From assembly GCF_026151345.1 (NCBI RefSeq), contig NZ_JAMQPR010000001.1, positions 3,172,676 through 3,236,675 on the forward strand: a DNA stretch of 64,000 bases, in the 5' to 3' direction. Shown in pieces: positions 37,862 through 46,951 of the stretch (the first letter of the stretch is position 1; each line of letters begins with the position of its first letter). The stretch comes from Leptospira paudalimensis (GTDB lineage Bacteria; Spirochaetota; Leptospiria; Leptospirales; Leptospiraceae). The notes beneath the pieces were generated by a model. The model worked only from the letters and a program-made list of their open reading frames with translations. It ran no database searches and had not been told where the DNA came from. The translations under genes and the position numbers were made by a program.

Positions 37862-38440
37862 ATGAAACAAATTCTATTCTCCTTTCTCTTAGTAGGATTC
37901 TTATTCCAATGCAGTTCCAGTCCCAAAAGACTCGACAATGCTGATGATTATATCTCCGACTCAGGTGGACTGACTAGCCAAGAATTGGTGAAAGCGGCCG
38001 AAAAATTAGCAGGCCAAATTGGGGAGTATTTCAAAGAAAACCCACATGAAGAAGGTGTATTTGTGGCACACTTCCCTACACGTAACGATACATCGGAACA
38101 AATCCAAACAGAACTTTTTGACAATGCGTTTGTATCTAAACTCATCAAAAATAAAATATACACAGTACGCACAAAAAATAGAGAACAATCTCTCAATGAA
38201 ATTCAGTTCAGTTTGTCCGGACTCACTTCCAATCGTTTATCCATTGGAAAACTAAAATCTCCTAACTTTTTTGTTCGTTGTGACATCAATGAAAACATGT
38301 TCACTTCGAATGGAGAAAAAATCGTGGAACAATCGATTAACATCGAACTCGTAGAAGTGGAAACCACCATTGCGGTTTGGTCAGAAAAGGTATCGTATAG
38401 AAAATTAGCAGTTCGAGGAAACAAAGGGGTTAGTTGGTAA
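37862..38440 (+). CDS. LpoB-like lipoprotein (penicillin-binding-protein activator fold)
   Basis: The 192-aa product starts at the ATG at 37862 with signal MKQILFSFLLVGFLFQCSS, the cysteine being the lipidation site. A GTG-free longer frame from 37817 would hide the signal and is rejected. The mature part follows the LpoB pattern: LVKAAEKLAGQI, VFVAHFPTRNDTSEQIQTELF, IYTVRTKNREQSLNEIQFS, FFVRCDINENM and INIELVEVETTIAVWSEKVSYRK. LpoB activates the synthase PBP1b from the outer membrane; whether this protein does so is inferred. A weak promoter-like TTGACA (37823-37828) and CATATA (37847-37852) lie upstream. Confidence 0.75.
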   Translation: MKQILFSFLLVGFLFQCSSSPKRLDNADDYISDSGGLTSQELVKAAEKLAGQIGEYFKENPHEEGVFVAHFPTRNDTSEQIQTELFDNAFVSKLIKNKIYTVRTKNREQSLNEIQFSLSGLTSNRLSIGKLKSPNFFVRCDINENMFTSNGEKIVEQSINIELVEVETTIAVWSEKVSYRKLAVRGNKGVSW

Positions 38441-38456
38441 TCCCTTCCACTATTGC

Positions 38457-39863
38457 ATGAAAAAATCATTTCTCTTTCTTTTTCTTTTCGTTCTCGGTTG
38501 TGCCAGTGATTACAACAAAGTCATCCAAGCAACCGAATCAGCATACTATGGTCAGGATTATGATTCTGCCATTCCTAAAATTAGAGAACTGTTTGAAGGT
38601 TCATCCAATAAGGACAAACTTCTATTTTTGATGGAAGCTGGTATGATCTTTCATACCAAAGGTGACTACGTCACTTCCAATAAAGTTTTCAAAGAAGCAG
38701 AAGACATTGCAGACAATATCAAAGTCAGTATGACGCGGTCTGGACTTTCGTTCATCCTTTCCGATAACGAATCCAATTATACCGGGGAAGATTTTGAAAG
38801 GGTAATGATTAAGTTTTACATTGCTAACAATTACCTTTTACAAGGTGACACTAATAACGCAAAAATTTATTTCAGACGATTGGATTTTGAACTGAAAGAA
38901 ATGCGTTTTTTGGCAGCAGAATACCGCCAAAACAATGCAGCTCGTCTCATCGATGCGTATGTATCTGAGAAACTTGGTCGTTATAATGACGCAAGAGTCC
39001 AATACAAAAATATGGAACAACTCATCGGCAAAAGCCAAAACTTAATAGCCGACAGATATATGTTAGCTTACCGAGAAGGAGATTCCTCAGACCAATCGAA
39101 ATATTCTGCAGGTCGATCTAGCTTACAAGCTTACAATCGTTCTATGCAAAGGACTTCACCTGAAAATGAAAAACTTTCAGAAGTCATCATCATTCACGAA
39201 GCAGGAAAATCTGCGATCAAGATGTCTAGAGGACGCCTCATTGAAGACGAATATTTTTCTGCTGCCCTTCGTGGTGCAGTAGAAGTAGGTCTGCGTGCCA
39301 AAGGAGCTGGTGCCTCCCTCGCAGGAGCCATAGCTGCACTTTCTGTAGCAGAGAATCCAATTCCTGTTTATAAAGAAAGAGATCCTAAAGGTTCCCTTCC
39401 CAAACGATATTACATCAATGGAGTGGATGTTGGGTATTCCGACATTATGAACAATTACTCCGAAACAGCGATGAACAATTTTAATGAGAACTACAAAGCT
39501 CTCATCACCAAAAACTTAACTTCCTTATCCCTTAAGGTAGTCGCAGCGGTAATTGCATCGGAAGCCATGGCAAGAGCCATTGAGTCTGGTGGAAAAGGGA
39601 AAAATAATGACCTTGTTTCTGGTCTCATTCGTGTTGCTGCTGGGGCTGCTGCAGGTCTTGCAGTTTCACAAACCATCGCACCTGACCTACGTTGTTGGAG
39701 GACTATTCCTTCCAATTTCCAAGTAAAACGAATCTTTTTGGCACCAGGTGAATATGATTTTAAAGTAGAATCACCTGGTTCTGTTGTGACAAGTGCACCG
39801 AGAAAATTGTTAGTGGAAGAAGGAAAACCCTTATTCGTATCGGTGAGATCCTACTCCAACTAA
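38457..39863 (+). CDS. COG3014-like lipoprotein with TPR-type N-terminal half
   Basis: The 468-aa product has a lipoprotein signal ending VLGCASDYN. Residues 20-215 form helical TPR-like repeats (AYYGQDYDSAIPKIREL, GDYVTSNKVFKEAEDI, GRYNDARVQYKNMEQL). Then come EVIIIHEAGKSAIKMSRGR, a glycine/alanine-rich segment around 275-290 and another near 395 that may be amphipathic or membrane-facing, and a C-terminal beta domain (APGEYDFKVESPGSVV). This order resembles the COG3014-type lipoproteins I recall next to LpoB homologues in Gammaproteobacteria. It lies 16 bp after the LpoB-like gene. Confidence 0.7.
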   Translation: MKKSFLFLFLFVLGCASDYNKVIQATESAYYGQDYDSAIPKIRELFEGSSNKDKLLFLMEAGMIFHTKGDYVTSNKVFKEAEDIADNIKVSMTRSGLSFILSDNESNYTGEDFERVMIKFYIANNYLLQGDTNNAKIYFRRLDFELKEMRFLAAEYRQNNAARLIDAYVSEKLGRYNDARVQYKNMEQLIGKSQNLIADRYMLAYREGDSSDQSKYSAGRSSLQAYNRSMQRTSPENEKLSEVIIIHEAGKSAIKMSRGRLIEDEYFSAALRGAVEVGLRAKGAGASLAGAIAALSVAENPIPVYKERDPKGSLPKRYYINGVDVGYSDIMNNYSETAMNNFNENYKALITKNLTSLSLKVVAAVIASEAMARAIESGGKGKNNDLVSGLIRVAAGAAAGLAVSQTIAPDLRCWRTIPSNFQVKRIFLAPGEYDFKVESPGSVVTSAPRKLLVEEGKPLFVSVRSYSN

Positions 39864-39879
39864 CAGTTCTTATTATAGA

Positions 39880-41070
39880 TTAATCGTTTTTCCTACGTAA
39901 AAAAGCAGGAATATCATAATCCTCTCCATAATTTTGAAATGGGGAGGATTGTTTTTGGGCTCCAAAACTTCGATTCCCTTGGCGAATCCCTCTCGGGACA
40001 TCTGATTCTTTGGAAAATCCAGATTCTTTTTCATCGGATTTTTTGAGATATACCATAGGGGAAATCGACTCTTCAGACCCTACAACCTTTTGTTCTCTCT
40101 GGTATTGTTTTCCTTTTTTAGAAAAACCAGTCGCAATCACTGTCACTCGGATTTGGTCGGATAGGCTTTGGTCTTCATTGAGACCAATGATGATATTGGC
40201 ATCGGGATCTGCTTGTGCAGTGATGATTTGAGAAACTTCATTCCATTCATGGATGGTGAGATCGTTTCCACCAGTTACGTTGATGAGAAGTGATTTAGCT
40301 CCTTGGATGCTAGAATCTTCTAACAAGGTATTGTTGATCGCTTGTTCCACCGCTTCAGAAACACGTGTTTCCCCACGCCCTTCCCCTACTCCCAAAATCG
40401 CATCACCCGTGTCTTTCATGATGGTTTTCACATCAGCAAAATCCACATTGATGATTCCTGGATGGTTGATGATATCACTGATACCACGAACACCATTTAA
40501 CAAGATATCATCGATCACTCGAAAGGCCATGTCCACAGGGGTATTTTTATCGACTACTTGGAAAATAGAATCATTACGAATGGTGATAAGGGTATCTACA
40601 TTCGCACGGAGTTGGTCAATCCCTTGTTTGGCAAGTTCTGCTCTTCGTTTCCCTTCAAATGAAAAAGGGACAGTCACAACACCAACCACTAAACATTTTA
40701 ATTCTTTTGCAATGGCTGCAATGATCGGAGCAGCACCTGTTCCAGTTCCACCACCCATACCGGCAGTGACAAACACCATATCGGCACCTTTTAAAGCAGA
40801 TACAATCCGTTCCTTATCTTCTAAGGCTGCTTTTTCTCCGAGTTCTGGATCACCACCAGCACCCATACCGCGGGTTACTTTATTCCCCAATTGGATTTTG
40901 ACTTCAACGGGGGATTTGAGTAATACTTGTTCGTCGGTGTTCATCACAATGAAGTCAACACCTGTCATTTTGGAATGTACCATTCTTGTGACGGCATTCA
41001 TTCCACCACCACCTACACCAATGACTTTGATAATTGCTGGGCTAGTTTTTTCTTCTTCTAGGTATAACAT
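39880..41070 (-). CDS. ftsZ: cell division GTPase FtsZ
   Basis: The 396-aa tubulin homologue forms the Z-ring. [10 protein letters not shown] is at 18-26 and the tubulin signature GGGTGTG is at 106-112. The T7-loop region NVDFADVK that completes the GTPase site is present, as is the conserved C-terminal peptide [10 protein letters not shown] that binds FtsA and other partners. Between about 320 and 380 lies a variable, serine- and glutamate-rich linker. It follows ftsA by 10 bp and converges with the COG3014-like gene, leaving 16 bp between stops. Confidence 0.98.
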   Translation of the reverse strand: MLYLEEEKTSPAIIKVIGVGGGGMNAVTRMVHSKMTGVDFIVMNTDEQVLLKSPVEVKIQLGNKVTRGMGAGGDPELGEKAALEDKERIVSALKGADMVFVTAGMGGGTGTGAAPIIAAIAKELKCLVVGVVTVPFSFEGKRRAELAKQGIDQLRANVDTLITIRNDSIFQVVDKNTPVDMAFRVIDDILLNGVRGISDIINHPGIINVDFADVKTIMKDTGDAILGVGEGRGETRVSEAVEQAINNTLLEDSSIQGAKSLLINVTGGNDLTIHEWNEVSQIITAQADPDANIIIGLNEDQSLSDQIRVTVIATGFSKKGKQYQREQKVVGSEESISPMVYLKKSDEKESGFSKESDVPRGIRQGNRSFGAQKQSSPFQNYGEDYDIPAFLRRKND

Positions 41071-41080
41071 TCATTTTTCC

Positions 41081-42319
41081 TTAGAGATTATTCTCCATCC
41101 AACGACGAACCTTCTTCATCCATCCCTCTCCATCGGAAACGGAATGCATGTTTTTTTGTTCCAAGTTTTGTATTTTTGAACTGTATTTGATCAGGCCAAC
41201 CGCAGTTGCATATTCAGGGCTTGCAATTCTTTCCACAAGGCCACTCATTCCTGCTGGTTTTGCACGTCCTACTGACAACCGAAATACTTCTTCTGCAGTG
41301 GATTCAATGCCTTGTAATAAAGAAGTGCCTCCTGTTAGGATCACTCCTCCCGCCAAACTTGACTTATACCCTGAACGTACCAGTTCATGATCGATCATTT
41401 CTAAAATTTCGCGAACCCTTGGTTCTAAAATTTCAACAAGTTCTTGGCGGAAAACAGAACGAGATGGTCTACCTGATATAGATGGAATTTCAAATTTTTC
41501 TGTTGGGTCCACCATATCAATTCTTGTATGGCCGTATCGTTTTTTGATGATTTCTGCTGTTTCTACAGTGGTCTTAAGCCCAATGGAAATATCACTTGTG
41601 ATATGAAATCCACCAAACGGAACAACCGAGGAAAATGCGATTCCCCCATCCACATAAATGATGATATCACAAATGCCTGCGCCAATATCGACAACTGCTG
41701 TTCCTAAATCTTTTTCACCAGCTGTCAAAATCGCTTCTGAAGAGGCAAGGCTAGATAAAACTTTATCCATTTGCAAAAGCCCTGCTTGTTCCACACAACG
41801 ATCAATATTATTGAGAGCTGTATTTCCACAGGATACAATATGAACCTCGGCTTCTAAACGAACACCTGTCATCCCTATTGGATCTTTGATATTCACTTGG
41901 TCATCTACTTTGAATTCTTTTGTGAGGACATGAATCACTTGTTGGTCATTGGGAACATGTACAGCTTGTGCTGCTTCCACGACACGCATAATATCCATCT
42001 CACTTACAATCCGTTCTCTGTTTGTAACAGCAATGATTCCTTTTTCATTAAATCCATGTACTGATTTTCCAGAAACATTCACTACGACTGATGTTATCTC
42101 TTGGCCAGCCATGAGTTCTGCATCACCAAACGCTTCTATGATGGATTTAGTTGTGGTTTCAATATTAACAATAGAACCGTTTTTGATCCCTGTAGAAGGA
42201 TAAACGCCTGTTCCAATGATTTCAATTTCATGATCTCCTAATAGTCGTCCAATGACAACTTTGATAAGAGAAGATCCGAGATCCAAAGCAGTTATGATAG
42301 GTGCATCATCTTCAATCAT
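41081..42319 (-). CDS. ftsA: cell division protein FtsA
   Basis: The 412-aa actin-like ATPase tethers FtsZ to the inner membrane. The phosphate-1 motif [14 protein letters not shown] is at about 11-24, [16 protein letters not shown] is the phosphate-2 region, and [16 protein letters not shown] is the adenosine motif. The C-terminal stretch ([14 protein letters not shown]) is the membrane-targeting amphipathic helix. It sits between ftsQ (1-bp gap) and ftsZ. Confidence 0.97.
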   Translation of the reverse strand: MIEDDAPIITALDLGSSLIKVVIGRLLGDHEIEIIGTGVYPSTGIKNGSIVNIETTTKSIIEAFGDAELMAGQEITSVVVNVSGKSVHGFNEKGIIAVTNRERIVSEMDIMRVVEAAQAVHVPNDQQVIHVLTKEFKVDDQVNIKDPIGMTGVRLEAEVHIVSCGNTALNNIDRCVEQAGLLQMDKVLSSLASSEAILTAGEKDLGTAVVDIGAGICDIIIYVDGGIAFSSVVPFGGFHITSDISIGLKTTVETAEIIKKRYGHTRIDMVDPTEKFEIPSISGRPSRSVFRQELVEILEPRVREILEMIDHELVRSGYKSSLAGGVILTGGTSLLQGIESTAEEVFRLSVGRAKPAGMSGLVERIASPEYATAVGLIKYSSKIQNLEQKNMHSVSDGEGWMKKVRRWMENNL

Positions 42320-42320
42320 A

Positions 42321-43052
42321 TTAATGGTATACTGCGTCTTCTCCCCTCAAATCAATAGAGACTGCTTTGATGGATTCTGCTTCCATATAAGCAAGAGATG
42401 CATATAATTTACGAAATACGTTTAATTCTAATTTATCACCAATAAAAACTTTCATTGATTTAGGTGATTTTAAGTACATTGTATAATTACCGTCACGTTC
42501 AGCGACAAGTTCGGAAATTCGAGTGGAAAGAGCAGGGTAAAGAGATAGGGCATATCGCATTTCTTTGGTAATATCAAAAATCTGTCTGCCTTCTAGTTTT
42601 TGTTCACCTACAACGAATTTCCCACTAATGACAATTAAATGGGTATTTAAAACTTGGTCTTTGGATAAGATCTCCAAATTTTCATCCACTTCGTATAAAG
42701 AACTTCCTACATGTATGACAAATTCTGCGACTTTCTCCTCTATATGAACCAATAGAAATCCATCTGGATCTCTTGTGATTCGAACTTTTTTGATCCGAGG
42801 ATGACGGGAGAGTTTTGTTTCCCAATCCTTCCAATCACTTATATTGGGTGACTCTGCATCCGTTCCTAAGTAAACCATAAGGTCCGATGGAGTTAGGTAC
42901 TTTTGGCCTTCCCATTCCACACGAACAACTGGTTTGACTGGCCTACCCCATCGAAATACCAATCCGAGAGCCAAAAGCCCTGAGAAAACAAGGAGGATCG
43001 GAATCACACGCCCAAATCGTTTTTCTTTGATTTCTTGGGGGGTGTCAACCAT
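42321..43052 (-). CDS. ftsQ: cell division protein FtsQ/DivIB
   Basis: The 243-aa protein has a short cytoplasmic N-terminus, one membrane helix (residues 16-34, [19 protein letters not shown]), and a periplasmic POTRA-like domain beginning [19 protein letters not shown], followed by [21 protein letters not shown]. It is part of the divisome FtsQLB complex. Identification rests on topology, size and position before ftsA. The upstream mur or ddl genes seen in other dcw clusters are absent from this window. Confidence 0.88.
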   Translation of the reverse strand: MVDTPQEIKEKRFGRVIPILLVFSGLLALGLVFRWGRPVKPVVRVEWEGQKYLTPSDLMVYLGTDAESPNISDWKDWETKLSRHPRIKKVRITRDPDGFLLVHIEEKVAEFVIHVGSSLYEVDENLEILSKDQVLNTHLIVISGKFVVGEQKLEGRQIFDITKEMRYALSLYPALSTRISELVAERDGNYTMYLKSPKSMKVFIGDKLELNVFRKLYASLAYMEAESIKAVSIDLRGEDAVYH

Positions 43053-43106
43053 ATATTGATTATGTCACATAGTTAGATAGTTTGGAAAGCATTTATCAAC
43101 AGGGCA

Positions 43107-43135
43107 TAAAAAAAGGCCAGGCGAACCTGACCTTT
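43107..43135 (-). terminator. rho-independent terminator after the small secreted protein gene
   Basis: On the minus strand AAAGGTCAGG-TTCG-CCTGGCCTTT forms a 10-bp stem, including one G-U pair, closed by a UUCG tetraloop. A T-run follows immediately (43108-43114 read as A on the plus strand). It lies 30 bp after the stop at 43165. Confidence 0.85.
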
Positions 43136-43164
43136 CTCGCGAGACTCAATTGGAAATTGAGTGC

Positions 43165-43530
43165 TTAGTTGTGAGCTACCTGCATGGACTCTGCACGCAT
43201 GTCCATAGAGACAGTTTGGTATTTTTTAGCTTCTTTTTCAAGAGCCTCAGCACGGCGAAGAAGTTCTTTCTTCTCGTTCATTTGGCTAAGAGCTTTACCA
43301 CCTCGAGTTGATCCAGCTCTATCACGAAGAGCTTGAGCCAATTCTGTTTTTTCTTTCGCAACATTCGCAAGGTATTCTGAAACTGCAGATTTTTGCGCTG
43401 GAGTTGTTGCTTGTTCAATCATAGCAGACTCCAAAAGCTCCAATCTTTCGTTTGTGTCTAAAGCATGTAGATTTGCTGTTGCAAGTCCCATTGCTAAGAT
43501 CCCTGTTGCGATTATTTTTGTTGTTTTCAT
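43165..43530 (-). CDS. small secreted helical protein
   Basis: The 121-aa product has a signal peptide (residues 1-23, ending GLATANLHA) and a mature part of about 98 residues that is almost entirely alpha-helical and charged, with heptad-like leucine spacing (NERLELLESAM, MNEKKELLRRAEALEKEAKK). It should be a periplasmic or surface coiled-coil protein. The ribosome-binding site AGAGGA 5 bp before the ATG, the strong terminator and the operator-like palindromes upstream suggest a well-expressed, regulated single-gene unit. I recognise no family. Confidence 0.75.
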   Translation of the reverse strand: MKTTKIIATGILAMGLATANLHALDTNERLELLESAMIEQATTPAQKSAVSEYLANVAKEKTELAQALRDRAGSTRGGKALSQMNEKKELLRRAEALEKEAKKYQTVSMDMRAESMQVAHN

Positions 43531-43676
43531 GTGATCCTCTCTAGATCGGGAACCTCTTTTTCCGATTCCCTTTTTCTTTATGACTATACGATTCCAAAAA
43601 TAAGGATTAATTTCAATCGCAAAAACTTGAAAAAAACCTCGATTTCACCCAAACCAGGGAAAAATCTTTCTTTTTG

Positions 43677-43711
43677 GATTAATATTAATCAAATTTAGAT
43701 TAATATTAATC
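43677..43711. repeat. two identical 14-bp palindromes 21 bp apart, operator candidate
   Basis: GATTAATATTAATC occurs at 43677-43690 and again at 43698-43711. Each copy is a perfect palindrome, and the start-to-start distance of 21 bp is two helical turns, so two dimers would bind on the same DNA face. The pair lies 147-181 bp upstream of the start of the small secreted protein gene at 43530. Confidence 0.65.
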
Positions 43712-43822
43712 ATTTTGAGTGATTTTGAACCTTTCTATGCCGTGTAAATATAAATTAGGTCCTTTCTTTGGGTCTCGGTGAATCAAAAAAACACCGGCAG
43801 ATGGTTGGAAAACCTGGGCTCA

Positions 43823-43854
43823 CAAAAAAAAAGACCTTCGTTTGAAGGCCTTCT
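43823..43854 (-). terminator. rho-independent terminator after the caspase-like gene
   Basis: On the minus strand AAGGCCTTC-AAAC-GAAGGTCTT gives a 9-bp stem with one G-U pair, followed by a run of T. It lies 54 bp after the stop at 43908. Confidence 0.8.
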
Positions 43855-43907
43855 CCCCAAGGAACTGGCAAAAAAGACAGTTCCTTTCTGTTCCGTATAG
43901 GTTTGGT

Positions 43908-45614
43908 TTAGTATTTGGTTTTGGTATAACTCAATTTTTTATTGAGGATGATCTCAACCGTTGTCACTTCCCCTGGTTTTACGACAATCTCAGAGTTTTC
44001 GAGTTTCATTTCTTCCATAAAACTAGCTCTGATTTCATATTTCCCTGGTTTTAGATTGGTAAACCAAAAGTATCCGTCCTTGTCTGTTGTGACCTTAAAG
44101 ATTTGGTTCGTAGACACAACTGTTGGCATGTAGATTGGGTGTTTTTCAATCGGATTGTCCAACGTTTTGAAGAAAACTCTCCCTCGAATGGCACCAAACC
44201 CATCCATAGAACTCGTTGCATCCACAGTCACCGTTTGTTTCGGAATCACCGCAGTCGCTGTTTTGTAGATGGGGTAATTATCAGCACGGATTTCAATTTG
44301 GTGAACACCTGCTGGAAGGTTGTCTATCTTCACATTGTATATATCACCAGGGATGAGAGTTCCGTTTTTTGTGATCGAACCCCAAATCTTTGATTTCTCA
44401 GTTGTTACCTGTGCATTGTATTCTAGGTCATCGACTAACACTTTAATGGCACGCACTTTGCCTTCCGGAGTGGAAGATCTCAGTTTACCTTGTTTGTTCA
44501 GTAGGTCATAAGGAGACTTCGTTGCTGCTCCGCCATAGGACTTATCTTTGATGATGGATGTCCGGATGAGAATGTTTCCAGTGGAGACAGAAGGAGGAGC
44601 TGGTGGTTCCACTTCCGTGATCGGTGGGATGACCACAGTGGTTTCGTTTGCAGGTGTTGGTTCTGGCTCCGGTGTGACGGGAGTTGTGGTTTGGTTGTTG
44701 TTAGGTGTGGTTGTTTCCACAGGAGTGATCGGAACATTCACCACAACATTCGGTGGTTTTGGTGGAGGGGTTTGTGGTTGTGGTGCCCCAGAAAGAAAAA
44801 TCCCTGCAGCATTCCCAGAAACTTGTGGGGTTTGTTCGTGGTTGAATTGACGAGCCATCCTCACGGTTTCTTCTTTTGCGACAAAAAATGCCTCTAACGC
44901 AGTGACCACACTGTCTTTGTTGAGATCTGCTTTTTCAAGAGCATTTCCAAAATTGTAAGTGAAGATACCATGGTTGATGGTTCCCCCTACTTCGATGGAA
45001 GTTTGGTCATCATCGGAAGAAGAAATGACGGCTTTGTCTTGGAAAAAATAATCTTCTGCATTTTGACGGACCACCCCGTCATTCCCTTGGGCAATGGGAA
45101 TTTCTGCGGCACCACGAGTGTTTTTTCCTTTTTTGGCAATCCCTCCCGAATAACAACAATCCATCACAAGGACAGTTTTCGGGGATTTGATATCGGTTAA
45201 AAATTCATTGAGTTCTTCATCAGAAATATGCGGTCGATCGTAACAAATTAAGTAGTTACGCATTCCATTTTTGGCCTTCGCATCTTTCATGTACATCCCA
45301 TGTCCAGAGAAATACAAAAATACAGAATCTTCTTTCCCAGCTACTTTTCCGATTTGGGTAATTGCATTTTTGACATTATCCCGAGTTACCATGGAACCTA
45401 ACAGGACTTTGATATCCTTGAAGTTACCTTTTTTTTGGATTTTCTCTTTTAAAAAATTCGCATCGGCTTCACAGAGATTCAACTCAGGGATTTTGGCAGT
45501 GTTCCCTTTGTAGTTCGTTCCTATGAACAACGCATAACGGTTCTGCGCTAGTATCGGGGATCCGATGAGATAGGCAGATAGAATACAAACAAATATGTTT
45601 CGAAACGAAAACAT
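43908..45614 (-). CDS. secreted caspase-fold (C14) protein with Pro/Thr-rich linker and C-terminal beta domains
   Basis: Starting at the ATG at 45614 (AGAGGA 9 bp upstream) gives 568 aa and a signal peptide ending PILAQ. A frame 21 codons longer would bury this signal. The caspase fold follows: strand RYALFIGTNYKG, the catalytic histidine H105 in YFSGHGMY, and the catalytic cysteine C154 in VMDCCYSGG. DLNKDSVVTALE at 230-241 resembles a calcium-binding EF-loop. Residues 277-345 are a proline/threonine-rich linker. The rest contains carboxypeptidase-regulatory-like beta domains (KDGYFWFTNLKPGKYEIRASF). It should act in the periplasm or at the surface; no substrate is known. Confidence 0.85.
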   Translation of the reverse strand: MFSFRNIFVCILSAYLIGSPILAQNRYALFIGTNYKGNTAKIPELNLCEADANFLKEKIQKKGNFKDIKVLLGSMVTRDNVKNAITQIGKVAGKEDSVFLYFSGHGMYMKDAKAKNGMRNYLICYDRPHISDEELNEFLTDIKSPKTVLVMDCCYSGGIAKKGKNTRGAAEIPIAQGNDGVVRQNAEDYFFQDKAVISSSDDDQTSIEVGGTINHGIFTYNFGNALEKADLNKDSVVTALEAFFVAKEETVRMARQFNHEQTPQVSGNAAGIFLSGAPQPQTPPPKPPNVVVNVPITPVETTTPNNNQTTTPVTPEPEPTPANETTVVIPPITEVEPPAPPSVSTGNILIRTSIIKDKSYGGAATKSPYDLLNKQGKLRSSTPEGKVRAIKVLVDDLEYNAQVTTEKSKIWGSITKNGTLIPGDIYNVKIDNLPAGVHQIEIRADNYPIYKTATAVIPKQTVTVDATSSMDGFGAIRGRVFFKTLDNPIEKHPIYMPTVVSTNQIFKVTTDKDGYFWFTNLKPGKYEIRASFMEEMKLENSEIVVKPGEVTTVEIILNKKLSYTKTKY

Positions 45615-45685
45615 GATTGGGTTTCCTCTTATCCGAATGGAGTGCCTCATTCTCCAATACTCGAAATCGGAAATCAATTGGATTT

Positions 45686-46951
45686 TTATTTAGAAGATAA
45701 AAAACGAAAGACCTGAGGGAGAACAAATTGGCGGAATTCTTCGTTTACCCGTTTTTCTCCCCGGCAATCGTAATGGATATTATCTACAAAACGCTCTGCG
45801 GGGTAGGAAGATTCGGGAAAGAAAAAGAGTTTTGTAGCTGGATGGTTTTGGAAAAAAATGATTAACTTGGAAAGTAGAGCCTTCGATTCAGGAGATTCTT
45901 GGCGTTCTTTGATCCACGGCAAGTATACCATTCCAAATTGAATGCCTTTTTCTTCCGTGTAACGGATCAAATCTTCCAAGACAACAAAATCTGGATTGGG
46001 ATTAAAATCATTGTTTGGATTCTTTAATTCCGCATCCAATTCCTTTCGAATCATTTCTTTGGAAAATAAAACTAACTCTGGTTTCAATCGATTGGAAATA
46101 TTATATTTCCCAAAATGACGATTGATTTGGTCTTCGATGGTCAAATTGTCTTCGAGTTGGGAAGAGGATGGTTTGCATAAACCCGCTTCTATGTTTTCGC
46201 AGGATTCACAAAAGATGGATTTTTCTTTGTACTGTTTGTCTACTTTCCAATTGGACCCGCTAAGTGCATTTCGAATGGCACCATGGAATCGGTAGGATTC
46301 GTATAAAAGTGGTGTGGCTTTTGATAAAATAAACAGTCGTTCTACACCAGAATATTGTTCTGCTAATTCGGCAAATGTAAACTGGTGGAGATATCTATGA
46401 CCAAAAAACTCCCAAAGGATTTGGTTGGCATCTTCTTGTTTCCCACTATAACTAATCACATTGGATTTTGTTTGTGGTCTAAAAAAGTTTTTTTCTATTC
46501 CTTCGTTCCATCTCCGTTTCATAAAGTTTGAGATGGATTCATTTTCCTTCACAACTTTTGCATCAGGGTCATACAGCGGAGGACCATAACCTGTGGCATA
46601 TAACTTGGGAGAGGCGGCAAACAAAACCATTTTTGGTTTTTTGTTTCCCTTCTTTAAGTATTTGTCCAAAAAGAATCGGTAATATTTCGGTCCCATCGCA
46701 GGCAAACTATGGTTGTAAACTGAATATTCTGTTTTATCGTCTTTTCCATATCCGGCAAGTGCCATGGATCTAGAATCACCTAACACGATGATATCGGCAT
46801 CACCTTTTCCAGATTCGACAAAGTTTTTCTTTAGGTTTACAAAAAAAATCTCTGGTTGTTCTAAATAATGAATTCCCGTCACACGTATGGTGATTTCTAA
46901 AACCAAAAAGAATAAAAGAGTAAGACCTATGCCTAAAAATTTAGAACGCAA
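45686..46951 (-). CDS. DUF1574-type SGNH-like protein
   Basis: The 421-aa protein has one N-terminal membrane helix (residues 5-24), then IIVLGDSRSMALAGYG, the SGNH-like first block with serine in GDSRS. A later segment, QFGMVYLPWIKERQESP, is typical of the DUF1574 and AlgJ/DltD-like groups often paired with MBOAT acyltransferases in Leptospira. It may transfer acyl groups onto an extracytoplasmic polymer. A cluster of four cysteines (FCESCENIEAGLC) lies in the middle. It overlaps the MBOAT gene by 11 bp. Confidence 0.8.
   Translation of the reverse strand: MRSKFLGIGLTLLFFLVLEITIRVTGIHYLEQPEIFFVNLKKNFVESGKGDADIIVLGDSRSMALAGYGKDDKTEYSVYNHSLPAMGPKYYRFFLDKYLKKGNKKPKMVLFAASPKLYATGYGPPLYDPDAKVVKENESISNFMKRRWNEGIEKNFFRPQTKSNVISYSGKQEDANQILWEFFGHRYLHQFTFAELAEQYSGVERLFILSKATPLLYESYRFHGAIRNALSGSNWKVDKQYKEKSIFCESCENIEAGLCKPSSSQLEDNLTIEDQINRHFGKYNISNRLKPELVLFSKEMIRKELDAELKNPNNDFNPNPDFVVLEDLIRYTEEKGIQFGMVYLPWIKERQESPESKALLSKLIIFFQNHPATKLFFFPESSYPAERFVDNIHYDCRGEKRVNEEFRQFVLPQVFRFLSSK

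Larger units (their letters stand above)
43531..43907. other. 377-bp intergenic region with regulatory-looking repeats
   Basis: No gene is seen here. From right to left it holds a terminator for the caspase-like gene (43823-43854), two identical 14-bp palindromes (43677-43711), and an AT-rich stretch with a TATAGT hexamer at 43583-43588 (minus strand). A short leader hairpin (ATCGGAA with TTCCCGAT) precedes the small secreted protein gene. Confidence 0.6.

Noticed and set aside
40253..41179. 308-codon plus-strand open frame opposite ftsZ/ftsA
   Set aside because: It is the antisense shadow of two clearly recognised genes, with composition typical of reverse reading and no domain.
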